64,000 nt of DNA from an uncultured Selenomonadales bacterium. Its GTDB lineage: Bacteria; Bacillota; Negativicutes; Acidaminococcales; Acidaminococcaceae. Shown here one piece after another: positions 33,730 through 41,948 of this stretch (position 1 is its first letter; each line of letters opens with the position of its first letter). The stretch lies in NCBI GenBank assembly GCA_900314855.1, contig OMWZ01000005.1, positions 61,377 to 125,376 of the forward strand. The letters run 5' to 3'. Below the pieces are notes generated by a model. That model saw only the letters and a program-made list of their open reading frames with translations. It was not told the DNA's origin and did no database searches. A program made the translations under genes and the position numbers.

Positions 33730-34887
33730 ATGAAAAAGAAAATCAGTTTTTGGTATGTGCCCCTGGCCGTCGTCCTGACCGTGCTGGTCACCTTGGGCGG
33801 CGTGCTGGCAGGGCTGCAGGCCCTGACTGGACAGCATGCGGCCCAGCTCCTGCGCCTGCTCTATGTGGTCCACCGGGTCCAGGCGGATTTCGTCGGCGAC
33901 CCCTTCCAGACCAACGCCCTCTATGACGGGGCCATGAAAGGACTCGTCAAGACCCTGAACGATCCCTATTCGGAATACCTGGATCACAAAGCGTTTCAAA
34001 GCATGAGCCAGGTGACGAACGGTACCTTCGGCGGCATCGGCGTCGTCCTGGGACAAAAAGAGGGGGAACTCATCGTCGTGGCGCCCCAGCAGGGTTCTCC
34101 CGGGGACAAGGCCGGCATCAAGGCCGGGGACAAGATCCTTGCCGTCGATGGGGAAGACATGGCGGGGCATAGTCTGGAGGACTGTGTCAGCCGGGTCCGT
34201 GGGGAGAAGGGAACCCACGTGAAAATCAAGCTGCGCCGCAAGGACAGCGAAGCGACCTATACCGTGGACATCATCCGCGACGATATCAAAATCGAATCCG
34301 TGGCCGGTGAAATCCTGCCGGGCACCCGCATCGGCTACATCCGCATTGCCGTGTTCAACGAGCAGACGGGAGCCGACTTTGCCAAGACCTACAAGGAACT
34401 GGAGGGGAAGGGCATGCAGGCCCTCCTTCTGGATTTGCGTCAGAATCCCGGCGGGCTTTTGACGGAATCCCTGAAGGTGGCGAATTATCTGGTGCCGAAG
34501 GGGCCCGTCGTGACCATCACGGACAAGGAAGGCCGGTCCCAGGTCTATGAATCGAACTTGCCGGCCGTCCGCTATCCCCTGGCGGTCCTCGTGGACCACG
34601 GCAGCGCCAGCGCCTCGGAAATCGTCGCCGGCGCCATCCAGGATACGAAAGCCGGGCGTCTTTTCGGCGTCACGACGTACGGCAAAGGATGCGTCCAGAC
34701 CATTTACCAGCTTTCCCCCGATACGGCCCTCAAACTGACGACGGCCATGTATTACACGCCGTCGGGCCGGTCCATCCACAAGAAAGGGATTACGCCGGAC
34801 CAGGTCATCCCCCTGCCGGAGCATCCCACGCAGGATGTCCAGCTGGAGGCGGCACGGCAATACCTCCTGGAGCAGCTGCGGAAATAA
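33730..34887 (+). CDS. ctpA: S41 family C-terminal processing protease
   Basis: 385 residues. An N-terminal membrane anchor or signal (SFWYVPLAVVLTVLVTLGGVLAG) is followed by a PDZ domain (about residues 100-180, with GTFGGIGVVLG and GIKAGDKILAVDG) and the S41 protease core. The Ser/Lys dyad is visible: Ser in VDHGSASASEIVAGA near residue 300 and Lys in GVTTYGKGCVQTIY near 320. It cleaves exported proteins near their C termini; in other bacteria CtpA-type proteases degrade peptidoglycan hydrolases. It follows the EnvC-like gene by 25 nt and ends the envelope operon at a strong terminator. Confidence 0.94.
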   Translation: MKKKISFWYVPLAVVLTVLVTLGGVLAGLQALTGQHAAQLLRLLYVVHRVQADFVGDPFQTNALYDGAMKGLVKTLNDPYSEYLDHKAFQSMSQVTNGTFGGIGVVLGQKEGELIVVAPQQGSPGDKAGIKAGDKILAVDGEDMAGHSLEDCVSRVRGEKGTHVKIKLRRKDSEATYTVDIIRDDIKIESVAGEILPGTRIGYIRIAVFNEQTGADFAKTYKELEGKGMQALLLDLRQNPGGLLTESLKVANYLVPKGPVVTITDKEGRSQVYESNLPAVRYPLAVLVDHGSASASEIVAGAIQDTKAGRLFGVTTYGKGCVQTIYQLSPDTALKLTTAMYYTPSGRSIHKKGITPDQVIPLPEHPTQDVQLEAARQYLLEQLRK

Positions 34888-34915
34888 GGCCGGCTGGATC
34901 CTGCCGGACAACATG

Positions 34916-34963
34916 AACAAGCGGAGCCCCGTCGGAAAGGACGGTGGCTCCGCTTGTTTGTTT
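34916..34963 (+). terminator. Terminator of the envelope operon
   Basis: AACAAGCGGAGCC (34916-34928) pairs with GGCTCCGCTTGTT (34946-34958), with inner CCGTC/GACGG pairs, then TGTTT. Confidence 0.9.
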
Positions 34964-35002
34964 CGGGGAAGGCGCGGCAGTTGCGGGGGCGCGGGATGGA
35001 CC

Positions 35003-35914
35003 TCAGGGCTTTTCCACGCCTGTCAAGTCCCACGTGGGGACAAAGTCGCCGCTGGCCGCTTCGCCTTCCTGGACAAAGCCGTCTTCGATGCCGCTGGCGA
35101 ACAGGTAATCCTGGATTTCCCTGTATTCCTCGTCGGAAACCTTCCGGTTGATTTCGGGGTATTTGGCCGCGTTGCCGCAGGGGATGTACTGGTGCATGAG
35201 ACTGAACAGGACTTGCCCCGGTTGGAAAGTTTCGGCCACCCAATCGATGACGGCCTTGCTGTTTTCCACGAACCCCGGCATGATCAGGTGGCGGATGAGG
35301 ACGCCTTTTCTCAGCAGCCCGTCGTCGCCGATTTCGTAGGGGCCGACCTGACGGTACATTTCCAGGATGGCGTCGCGCGCGATCTGCCAGTAGTTCCAGG
35401 CGTTGCTGTACTTGATGGCGGCCTGGTCATCGCTCCACTTGAGGTCGGGCAGCCAAATCTGGACCTTGCCTTCGAGACGGCGCAGCGTATCGATGGTCTC
35501 AAAGCCGCTGGTATTGTACACGACCGGGACAGGCAGGGGTTCGTCGAGACTTTGCAGGACGGCTTCCGTAAAGTGCGTCGGCGTCACGAGATTGATGTTG
35601 TGGACGCCTTTGTCGATGAGTTCGCGGTAGATTTCCTTCAACCGTCCCACGGAAATTTCCTTGCCGATCATGCGGGATGTAATGTCGTAGTTCTGGCAGA
35701 AAACGCAATGGAGATTGCAGCCCGTGAAGAACACCGCGCCGCTTCCCTTGCCATCGGTCCCGCTGATGACGGGTTCTTCCCACAGATGAGGCGCCGCCCG
35801 GCTGACCATGGGCAGCATGCCGACGCCGCAGGACCCGAAGGTCCCCGTTGCATCATGAATGCTTTCGGGGCGGTCGACGCCGCACCGGTGCGGGCAAACG
35901 TAACAATAAGTCAT
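35003..35914 (-). CDS. Radical SAM protein of the PflX-like group (COG1313)
   Basis: 303 residues. The radical SAM cluster motif CNLHCVFC (CxxxCxxC) is near residue 67, after an N-terminal cysteine-rich YCYVCPHRCGVDR segment, and the GTFGSCGVG motif near residue 25 is also family-typical. This group resembles pyruvate formate-lyase activating enzymes but its substrate is unknown; no glycyl radical enzyme gene lies nearby. Start ATG follows AAGGAGGG. It is divergent from the ZTP-riboswitch-controlled purine gene and monocistronic. Confidence 0.85.
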   Translation of the reverse strand: MTYCYVCPHRCGVDRPESIHDATGTFGSCGVGMLPMVSRAAPHLWEEPVISGTDGKGSGAVFFTGCNLHCVFCQNYDITSRMIGKEISVGRLKEIYRELIDKGVHNINLVTPTHFTEAVLQSLDEPLPVPVVYNTSGFETIDTLRRLEGKVQIWLPDLKWSDDQAAIKYSNAWNYWQIARDAILEMYRQVGPYEIGDDGLLRKGVLIRHLIMPGFVENSKAVIDWVAETFQPGQVLFSLMHQYIPCGNAAKYPEINRKVSDEEYREIQDYLFASGIEDGFVQEGEAASGDFVPTWDLTGVEKP

Positions 35915-35954
35915 ATGCGACCCTCCTTCTTGTTTCCCGCCTATTATACCATTG

Positions 35955-35984
35955 TTGACAAGGACCGGACAAGGACGGTATAAT
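35955..35984 (+). promoter_or_regulatory. Promoter of the ZTP-riboswitch transcript
   Basis: TTGACA (35955-35960), 18-nt spacer, TATAAT (35979-35984): both hexamers match the consensus exactly. Confidence 0.9.
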
Positions 35985-36057
35985 GCAGGTGGTCATGTCA
36001 CTGACGGAAGTGGATTCACCACATGGAGCATGGCCGGATCTGCCGACCGTCTGGGCG
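35985..36057 (+). promoter_or_regulatory. ZTP (pfl-type) riboswitch aptamer
   Basis: The leader contains the pfl consensus landmarks in order: a GTCACTGACGGAA segment (35997-36009) matching the GUGACUGGCGG core, a CACCACATGGAGC segment matching CCACCGGGGAGC, and GCCGACCGTCTGGGC (36042-36056) matching the 3' GCCGCCUGGGC pseudoknot domain. The terminator stem shares bases with the 3' domain. ZTP/ZMP signals shortage of 10-formyl-tetrahydrofolate, and the gene that follows consumes ZMP and that cofactor, which strongly supports the call. Confidence 0.88.
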
Positions 36058-36084
36058 AACGCACAGGAGGGGTCGGCCTTTTTT
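36042..36084 (+). terminator. Riboswitch-controlled terminator
   Basis: GCCGACC (36042-36048) pairs with GGTCGGC (36071-36077), followed by six T. The 5' arm is part of the aptamer pseudoknot, so ligand binding should block the hairpin and turn the downstream gene on. Confidence 0.85.
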
Positions 36085-36134
36085 GTTTTCCGGCCCGCCT
36101 GACCTTGAGACTTTGAGACTTCAGGAGGAACAAC

Positions 36135-37310
36135 ATGAACGAATTGGCTTTGAAGTACGGCTGCAATCCCAATCAGAAGATTGCCAAAGTGTATATGAAG
36201 GATGGCAGGGACCTGCCCTTTACGGTGCGTAACGGCCGTCCGGGCTACATCAATCTGCTGGATGCCTTCAACAGCTGGCAGCTCGTCAAGGAGCTGAAAG
36301 AGGCTACAGGGCTGCCCGCCGCCGCCAGCTTTAAACATGTCAGCCCCGCCGGAGCCGCCGTGGCGACGGACTTGTCGGAGACGCTGCGCAAGATCTATTT
36401 TGTCGATGACCTGACCCTGTCGCCCCTGGCTTCGGCGTATGCCGCCGCCCGCGGCGCCGACCGCATGTCTTCCTACGGGGACTTCGCCGCCTTATCCGAT
36501 GTGTGCGACAAGGAAACGGCCCTTCTGCTGCAGCGCGAAGTTTCCGACGGCGTCATTGCCCCGGGTTACACGGAGGAGGCCCTGGAAATCCTGAAATCCA
36601 AGCGGAAAGGTTCCTACCTGGTCCTCCAGATCGATCCGGACTACGTGCCCGAAGTGCAGGAAACCAAGCAGGTCTTCGGCGTCTGCTTCGAGCAGAGCCG
36701 CAACAACGCCAAAATTACCAAAGATCTTCTGGCCGAGCGGCCCACGAAAAACAAGGAACTGCCGGACAAGGCGGCCCTGGATCTTCTCGTGGCTCTCATC
36801 ACCCTGAAATACACCCAGTCCAATTCTGTCTGCTACGTCAAGGATGGCAAGACCATCGGCGTCGGCGCCGGCCAGCAGTCCCGCATCCATTGCACGCGTC
36901 TCGCCGGCGGCAAGGCGGACATCTGGTGGCTGCGCCAGCACCCGAAAGTCATGGCGCTGCCCTTTAAGGCCGGCATTCGCCGTCCGGACCGGGACAACAC
37001 GATTGACGTCTATATTTCCGAGGACTCGGAAGATGTACTGGCCGACGGCATGTGGCAGCAGTTTTTCACGGAACAGCCTGCGCCGCTCACGCGCGAAGAA
37101 AAAAAGGCCTGGGTTTCCCAGCTGCAGGGCGTATCCCTGGGCAGCGACGCGTTCTTCCCCTTCGGGGACAATATTGAACGGGCCCGCCGCAGCGGCGTCC
37201 AGTATGTGGCCGAAGCCGGCGGTTCCATCCGGGACGACCATGTCATCGAGACGGCGGACAAGTACGGCATGGTAATCTGCTTCACGCACCTGCGCGAATT
37301 CCACCACTAA
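36135..37310 (+). CDS. Stand-alone phosphoribosylaminoimidazolecarboxamide (AICAR) formyltransferase
   Basis: 391 residues. It carries only the AICAR transformylase half of PurH; the N-terminal IMP cyclohydrolase domain of bifunctional PurH is absent. Motifs include LKYGCNPNQKIAKVY at the start, PAAASFKHVSPAGAA near residue 60 (the Lys-His pair of the active site), QSNSVCYVKDGKTIGVGAGQQSRIHC near 235, and SDAFFPFGDNIERARRSGV near 335. It transfers a formyl group from 10-formyl-THF to AICAR (ZMP). A separate IMP cyclohydrolase must be encoded elsewhere. AGGAGGAACAAC precedes the ATG. Expression is governed by the ZTP riboswitch. Confidence 0.95.
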   Translation: MNELALKYGCNPNQKIAKVYMKDGRDLPFTVRNGRPGYINLLDAFNSWQLVKELKEATGLPAAASFKHVSPAGAAVATDLSETLRKIYFVDDLTLSPLASAYAAARGADRMSSYGDFAALSDVCDKETALLLQREVSDGVIAPGYTEEALEILKSKRKGSYLVLQIDPDYVPEVQETKQVFGVCFEQSRNNAKITKDLLAERPTKNKELPDKAALDLLVALITLKYTQSNSVCYVKDGKTIGVGAGQQSRIHCTRLAGGKADIWWLRQHPKVMALPFKAGIRRPDRDNTIDVYISEDSEDVLADGMWQQFFTEQPAPLTREEKKAWVSQLQGVSLGSDAFFPFGDNIERARRSGVQYVAEAGGSIRDDHVIETADKYGMVICFTHLREFHH

Positions 37311-37337
37311 GCGACCGGGCAGGAAGTGCAAAAGAGA

Positions 37338-37380
37338 CCGGGCAGAAAAGAAATCATTTCTGCCCGGCCTTCGCTGTTTT
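37338..37380. terminator. Terminator between AICAR formyltransferase and GT51 genes
   Basis: CCGGGCAGAAA (37338-37348) pairs with TTTCTGCCCGG (37357-37367), followed on the plus strand by CCTTCGCTGTTTTT. It separates convergent genes. Confidence 0.8.
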
Positions 37381-37455
37381 TCAGGGGCTCCGGGGAGGGG
37401 ATAGTCCCTTTCCGGTTTCGCAGGGAGCTGGTGCGCGGCGGGAAGCCGCGGGCCC

Positions 37456-38463
37456 TCACTGCAGGACGAGCCGTCGCCCGTTCCGCAGGGTCACGCCCTG
37501 TTCCATGGCGTTGTCCATGTCGATGGTTCCGATGTAACGGTACCGTTTCATTTCTTTTAGCACCAGGACAGCCCGTCTGCCGCACCCCAGGGGATTCTCG
37601 AAGGGGTTGAGCTGAGACGGTGCGTTCGGCAGGGCGGCGAGCATGGCGCTCTCGGGCAGGTTCAGCTGGCCCGGTTCCTTGCCCAGGTAGCCCTTGGCGG
37701 CGGCGCGAAGACCGTAATATCCGTTGCCGAAGTAGGTCGTGTTGAAATACAGTTCCAGGATTTCGTTCTTGGAATAATAGTGTTCCACATACATGGACAG
37801 GGCTGCTTCCTGGAATTTGCGGGCCATGGTCTGTTCGCTGGATAAAAAGACGTTCTTGACCATCTGCTGCGTCAGGGTGCTGCCGCCCTGCAGGATCTCG
37901 CCGGCTGTCAGGTTGACAAGGGCCGCCCGGAACATGCCGGTCACATCGAAGGGACCGTGTTCATAGAAGCCGTGGTCCTCGATGGCGAGAAGGGCCTGCC
38001 GAGTCTGGGGCGGGATTTGCTGGTACGGGACCCAGTCCGGGTCGGATTGGCGCGCGGCGATGATTTCCCGGGCGTGCCACAGGGATGAAACGCTGAAGAG
38101 AAGGGAACTGCCGTTTTCCTTCGCGGCGCCGGCCAGTTTTCCCGTCGCATCCGTCGAGCGGCGCGCGAGACGGCCGGCGTTTTCCGCCGCGTCCCTGGCC
38201 CGGAAGAGGAAGTTGCCGGCCTGGTCTTTCCAGCCCGTGCCTTCCTGGTCAGGGGACGTTTCCTTTTTCACCGCCGCGCCCTTGTCCGGCGCGGGCATGG
38301 TGCCCCGTTCCTGGGCCCCTGTCTCCGTGACGGCTCCGCGGTCCGGCAGCGCGGAGCGGTCCGGTTGGCGGGGCGCCAGGATGGTCCAGCCCAGGTACCC
38401 TGCGGCCAGGAGGACCAGGAGAAAGAGTATTTTCGGGAGTCTGCTGCCACGGCGATGCTGCAT
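37456..38463 (-). CDS. Monofunctional peptidoglycan glycosyltransferase (GT51)
   Basis: 335 residues. A short cytoplasmic tail and one membrane anchor (KILFLLVLLAAGYLGWTIL) are followed by about 100 residues of low-complexity linker and a GT51 domain (about 150-320). The catalytic EDHGFYEH motif contains the first active Glu, GGSTLTQQMVKN is the second signature, and KFQEAALSMYVEHYYSKNEILELYFN contains the second conserved Glu. No transpeptidase domain is present, so it polymerises glycan strands like MtgA. The linker is longer than in typical MtgA. AAGGAGGG precedes the ATG. Monocistronic. Confidence 0.92.
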   Translation of the reverse strand: MQHRRGSRLPKILFLLVLLAAGYLGWTILAPRQPDRSALPDRGAVTETGAQERGTMPAPDKGAAVKKETSPDQEGTGWKDQAGNFLFRARDAAENAGRLARRSTDATGKLAGAAKENGSSLLFSVSSLWHAREIIAARQSDPDWVPYQQIPPQTRQALLAIEDHGFYEHGPFDVTGMFRAALVNLTAGEILQGGSTLTQQMVKNVFLSSEQTMARKFQEAALSMYVEHYYSKNEILELYFNTTYFGNGYYGLRAAAKGYLGKEPGQLNLPESAMLAALPNAPSQLNPFENPLGCGRRAVLVLKEMKRYRYIGTIDMDNAMEQGVTLRNGRRLVLQ

Positions 38464-38634
38464 GACGAAGCCCTCCTTGTCTCTGAATTCTGCGGGGCCG
38501 CGGTTCCGCGACCCTCTCTATTGTAGCAAGGAATGGGCCGTTTGGCAAAATGTGCCTATAAAAATGCAGGCCGGTGTGGTAAAATAAAATATATTGCCAT
38601 TGTCCAAGGGCAATCAATCAGAGGAGGTAGCGAC

Positions 38635-39519
38635 ATGTTACGGAACGAGGATATCGGCATTCTGGTCGAAGCATTACCGTATTTACGGGAGTTTAAGGAT
38701 AAAGTCGTCGTCGTGAAATTTGGCGGCAGGGCCATGACCGACCCGGCCCTGCGGGACAAGCTGCTGCAGGACGTCATCTCCCTGCAGAGCGCGGGCCTGC
38801 GCCCCATTATCGTCCATGGCGCCGGCCCGGAAGTTCCGGCCATGCTCCTGAAGTCCGGCAAAAAGGCCACGTTTGTCCACGGCCTGCGCGTCACGGATGA
38901 GGAAACGGTGGCCCTGACGGAGATGGCCCTGATCGGCCGGACCAATACGGACCTGGTGGCCGAAGTGAACCGTCTGGGAGGCAAGGCAGTCGGCCTGGAT
39001 GGGAAGGACGCGGACCTGATCGTGGCAAAGAAGCATTTGGCCGACGTCTATGAAAACGGCGAAGTCAGCCTCGTCGATATCGGCTATGTCGGCAGCGTCG
39101 AAGCGGTCAATACGGACCTGCTCCACTGCCTCCTGGACGGGGGCTACATCCCCGTCGTCGCTCCCACCGGCGTCGGGCTGGGCGGCGAAAGCTACAACAT
39201 CAATGCCGACAGTGCCGCCGGAAAGATTGCCGGGGACCTGCAGGCGGAAAAACTGATTGTCTTGACGGACGTCAAGGGAATTTACGAAGATTATCGCGAC
39301 GAGAACAGTTTCCTGTCCACCCTGACCTTTGACAAGGCGCAGGAGCTGATCAGCGGCGGCCGCATCGACGGCGGCATGATTCCCAAGGTCAAAGCCTGCA
39401 TTACGGCCCTGTCCGGCGGGGCCCGCAAGGCCCACATCGTGGATGGCCGCGTCGACCACGCCATCCTGGTGGAATTGTTCAGTGACAAAGGGATCGGCAC
39501 GGAAGTCGTCCGCGCCTGA
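38635..39519 (+). CDS. argB: Acetylglutamate kinase
   Basis: 294 residues. It phosphorylates N-acetylglutamate in arginine synthesis. The amino-acid kinase fold shows KVVVVKFGGRAM near residue 23 (phosphate-binding Lys), LRPIIVHGAGPE near 60, NINADSAAGKIAGDLQAEKLI near 182, and GGMIPKVKACITAL near 243. GAGGAGGTAG precedes the ATG at 38635; upstream in-frame codons lie in the promoter region. A dyad ATTGCC/GGCAAT (38593-38614) just ahead may be regulatory. First gene of argB-argF-argG-argH; argC, argJ and argD are not in the window. Confidence 0.97.
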   Translation: MLRNEDIGILVEALPYLREFKDKVVVVKFGGRAMTDPALRDKLLQDVISLQSAGLRPIIVHGAGPEVPAMLLKSGKKATFVHGLRVTDEETVALTEMALIGRTNTDLVAEVNRLGGKAVGLDGKDADLIVAKKHLADVYENGEVSLVDIGYVGSVEAVNTDLLHCLLDGGYIPVVAPTGVGLGGESYNINADSAAGKIAGDLQAEKLIVLTDVKGIYEDYRDENSFLSTLTFDKAQELISGGRIDGGMIPKVKACITALSGGARKAHIVDGRVDHAILVELFSDKGIGTEVVRA

Positions 39520-39569
39520 GGAGACCCGTACCAAGGCAAGACAGAGAAGAAAAGGGAAGAGGAATCGTG

Positions 39570-40511
39570 ATGAAGTTGATCCACAAAGATTTGTTGTCTA
39601 TCCATGACTTGACGGCGGACGAAGTCGTCCACATCCTGGACGTGGCGGAAAAACTGAAGACCATGCAGAAGCGGGGCGTGCCCCATGAATTCTGCAAGGG
39701 CAAGACCCTGGCCATGCTGTTCTCGAAAGCTTCCACGCGGACCCGCGTGTCTTTTGAGACCGGATTTTACCAGCTCGGCGGCCATGCCCTCTACCTGAGT
39801 GACAAAGATTCCCAGATCGGCCGCGGCGAACCGATCCGTGACACGGCCCGTGTCCTGAGCCGTATGGTGGACGGGATCATGATCCGCACCTTTTCCCACG
39901 ACGCTGTCGTGGAACTGGCCCGGTACGCCGACATCCCCGTAATCAACGGGCTGACGGACCTGCTGCATCCCTGCCAGGCCCTGACGGACCTGCTGACCAT
40001 CCGGGAGCACCGGGGAACTCTGCGGGGCCGCAAGCTGGTCTACGTGGGCGACGGCAACAATATGGCGCACTCCCTGATGTACGCCTGCGCGAAGGTTGGC
40101 ATGGATATGGTCTGCGCCAGCCCGGCGGGTTACCAGCCGAACCCCGTGGTGGTCCGCCAGGCCCAGGAAGATGCCCACGCCATGGGCTGCACCATCTCTG
40201 TCGAACCGGATCTCCGCAAAGCGGCGGCAGGCGCCGATGTGCTGTACACGGACGTTTGGACGAGTATGGGCGAAGAAGCGGAACGGGACATCCGCCGGCA
40301 AGCGCTCCACGAGTACCAGATCAACAGCGGATTGCTGCAGGTGGCCAAAGACGACGCATTGGTTATGCATTGTCTGCCGGCGCACCGGGGGGAGGAAATC
40401 ACGGAAGATGTCCTCGAAGGACCGCATTCGGTTGTCTTCGACGAAGCGGAAAACCGCATGCACACACAGAAAGCCATTATGGTCCTGCTGATGAGCGACG
40501 CGGCCCTTTGA
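39570..40511 (+). CDS. argF: Ornithine carbamoyltransferase
   Basis: 313 residues. It converts ornithine and carbamoyl phosphate to citrulline. Carbamoyl phosphate site SKASTRTRVSFE near residue 53, HPCQALTD near 132 and HCLPAHRG near 270 are the catalytic signatures. GTG at 39567 and ATG at 39570 are adjacent possible starts; the ATG has better spacing from AAGAGGA. It lies 50 nt after argB and is followed by a 207-nt gap with its own regulatory signals before argG. The anabolic role is inferred from the arg neighbours; no arcA or arcC is present. Confidence 0.96.
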   Translation: MKLIHKDLLSIHDLTADEVVHILDVAEKLKTMQKRGVPHEFCKGKTLAMLFSKASTRTRVSFETGFYQLGGHALYLSDKDSQIGRGEPIRDTARVLSRMVDGIMIRTFSHDAVVELARYADIPVINGLTDLLHPCQALTDLLTIREHRGTLRGRKLVYVGDGNNMAHSLMYACAKVGMDMVCASPAGYQPNPVVVRQAQEDAHAMGCTISVEPDLRKAAAGADVLYTDVWTSMGEEAERDIRRQALHEYQINSGLLQVAKDDALVMHCLPAHRGEEITEDVLEGPHSVVFDEAENRMHTQKAIMVLLMSDAAL

Positions 40512-40553
40512 GGGGACCCTGTCGCCCGTTTCGGGACAGGCAGGTTGCATAAA

Positions 40554-40567
40554 TGAATATTTAATCA
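40554..40567. promoter_or_regulatory. ARG-box-like site
   Basis: TGAATATTTAATCA matches 13 of 14 positions of the ArgR consensus TGAATwwwwATTCA. It lies about 31 nt upstream of the argG promoter -35, which suits an ArgR operator for argGH. Confidence 0.6.
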
Positions 40568-40597
40568 AAAACAAATGAAAAAATATTAAAAAACAGC

Positions 40598-40625
40598 TTG
40601 CATAATTTTGCGGAAGTGATACAAT
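40598..40625 (+). promoter_or_regulatory. argG promoter and hairpin-rich leader
   Basis: TTGCAT (40598-40603), 16-nt spacer, TACAAT (40620-40625). The leader to 40718 then shows three small consecutive stem-loops: CTGTT/AACAG, CTCCG/CGGAG and CCGG/CCGG, with no T tract. Role unknown. Confidence 0.6.
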
Positions 40626-40718
40626 AGAGCTGTTCTTGAAAACAGACTCCGAAAAACGGAGCAAGCCCGGTTTTAAGCCGGATAGGAAACAAAATTAAGG
40701 ATAAGGGAGGCCATAGTC

Positions 40719-41948
40719 ATGGCAAAGGTAGACAAGGAAAATATTAAGAAAGTTGTATTAGCATACAGCGGCGGACTGGATACTTCGGTCATCATTCCCT
40801 GGCTGAAGGATCATTACAACAATTGTGAAGTCATCGCCGTTACGGCGGACTTAGGACAGGGGGACGAATTGGATCCCGTCCATGACAAGGCCCTTGCTTC
40901 CGGCGCGTCCAAGTGCTACATCCTCGATTTGAAGGAAGATTTTATTGAAAATTACGTATGGCCCTGCGTCAAAGCCGGGGCCGTCTACGAGAAGAAATAC
41001 CTGCTGGGCACCTCCTTCGCCCGTCCCCTCATTGCCAAACACCTCGTGGATATTGCCCACAAGGAAGGGGCGGACGCCATTGCCCACGGTGCTACGGGCA
41101 AGGGGAATGACCAGGTCCGGTTCGAGCTGGGCGTCAAGGCCTTGGATCCGGACATCGCTATCATCGCTCCCTGGCGGGAATGGGAACTGAAATCCCGGGA
41201 TCAGGAAATCGATTATGCCGCTGCCCATCATATTCCGATTCCTGTTTCCCACGACGACGATTATTCCATGGACCGCAACATGTGGCATCTGTCCCACGAA
41301 GGCTCCGATCTGGAAGATCCGTGGAACGCGCCGCAGGACAAGATGTTCAAGGTCACCTGCACGCCGGAAACGGCTCCGGACAAGGACGAATTCGTTGAAC
41401 TCGAATTCAAGGAAGGCGTGCCTGTCGCTGTCAACGGGGAAGCCTTGAGCCCGGCCCAGATCGTGGACAAACTGAATGAAATCGGCATCCGCAACGGGGT
41501 CGGCATCAGCGATATCGTCGAAAACCGCCTCGTCGGCATGAAGAGCCGTGGCGTCTATGAAACGCCGGCAGGCTCCCTCATCTACTATGCCCACAATGAA
41601 CTGGAAAACCTGTGCCTGGATAAGGACACCTATCACTACAAAGAAGGCCTGGCCCTGAAATACGCGGAACTCGTCTACGATGGCAAATGGTTCTGCGCCC
41701 TGCGCGAAGCCATGGACGCCTTCGTCAACGAAACCCAGAAAACCGTCACCGGCACGGTCCGTTTGAAACTGTACAAAGGCAACATCATCTCCGCCGGCGC
41801 CAAGTCCCCGTATTCCCTGTACAGCCAGGAATATGTCACCTTCGGCGAAGACCAGGTCTACGACCAGAGTGATGCCACGGGCTTCATCAACCTCTTCGGC
41901 CTGCCGCTGGCTGTCCGGGCCATGATGAAGAAAGGAACCCTGAAATAA
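40719..41948 (+). CDS. argG: Argininosuccinate synthase
   Basis: 409 residues, the standard length. It joins citrulline and aspartate using ATP. The N-type ATP pyrophosphatase loop [18 protein letters not shown] is near residue 12, the aspartate/citrulline-site region [15 protein letters not shown] near 122, and [19 protein letters not shown] near 182. GGGAGGCC precedes the ATG. The stop overlaps the argH start by one base (TAATG), so argG and argH are translationally coupled. An ARG box and promoter lie upstream. Confidence 0.98.
   Translation: MAKVDKENIKKVVLAYSGGLDTSVIIPWLKDHYNNCEVIAVTADLGQGDELDPVHDKALASGASKCYILDLKEDFIENYVWPCVKAGAVYEKKYLLGTSFARPLIAKHLVDIAHKEGADAIAHGATGKGNDQVRFELGVKALDPDIAIIAPWREWELKSRDQEIDYAAAHHIPIPVSHDDDYSMDRNMWHLSHEGSDLEDPWNAPQDKMFKVTCTPETAPDKDEFVELEFKEGVPVAVNGEALSPAQIVDKLNEIGIRNGVGISDIVENRLVGMKSRGVYETPAGSLIYYAHNELENLCLDKDTYHYKEGLALKYAELVYDGKWFCALREAMDAFVNETQKTVTGTVRLKLYKGNIISAGAKSPYSLYSQEYVTFGEDQVYDQSDATGFINLFGLPLAVRAMMKKGTLK

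Noticed and set aside
36107..36124. Short direct repeat TTGAGACT twice near the AICAR formyltransferase start
   Set aside because: Only two 8-9-nt copies in a short spacer, with no array, spacing or symmetry that suggests function.
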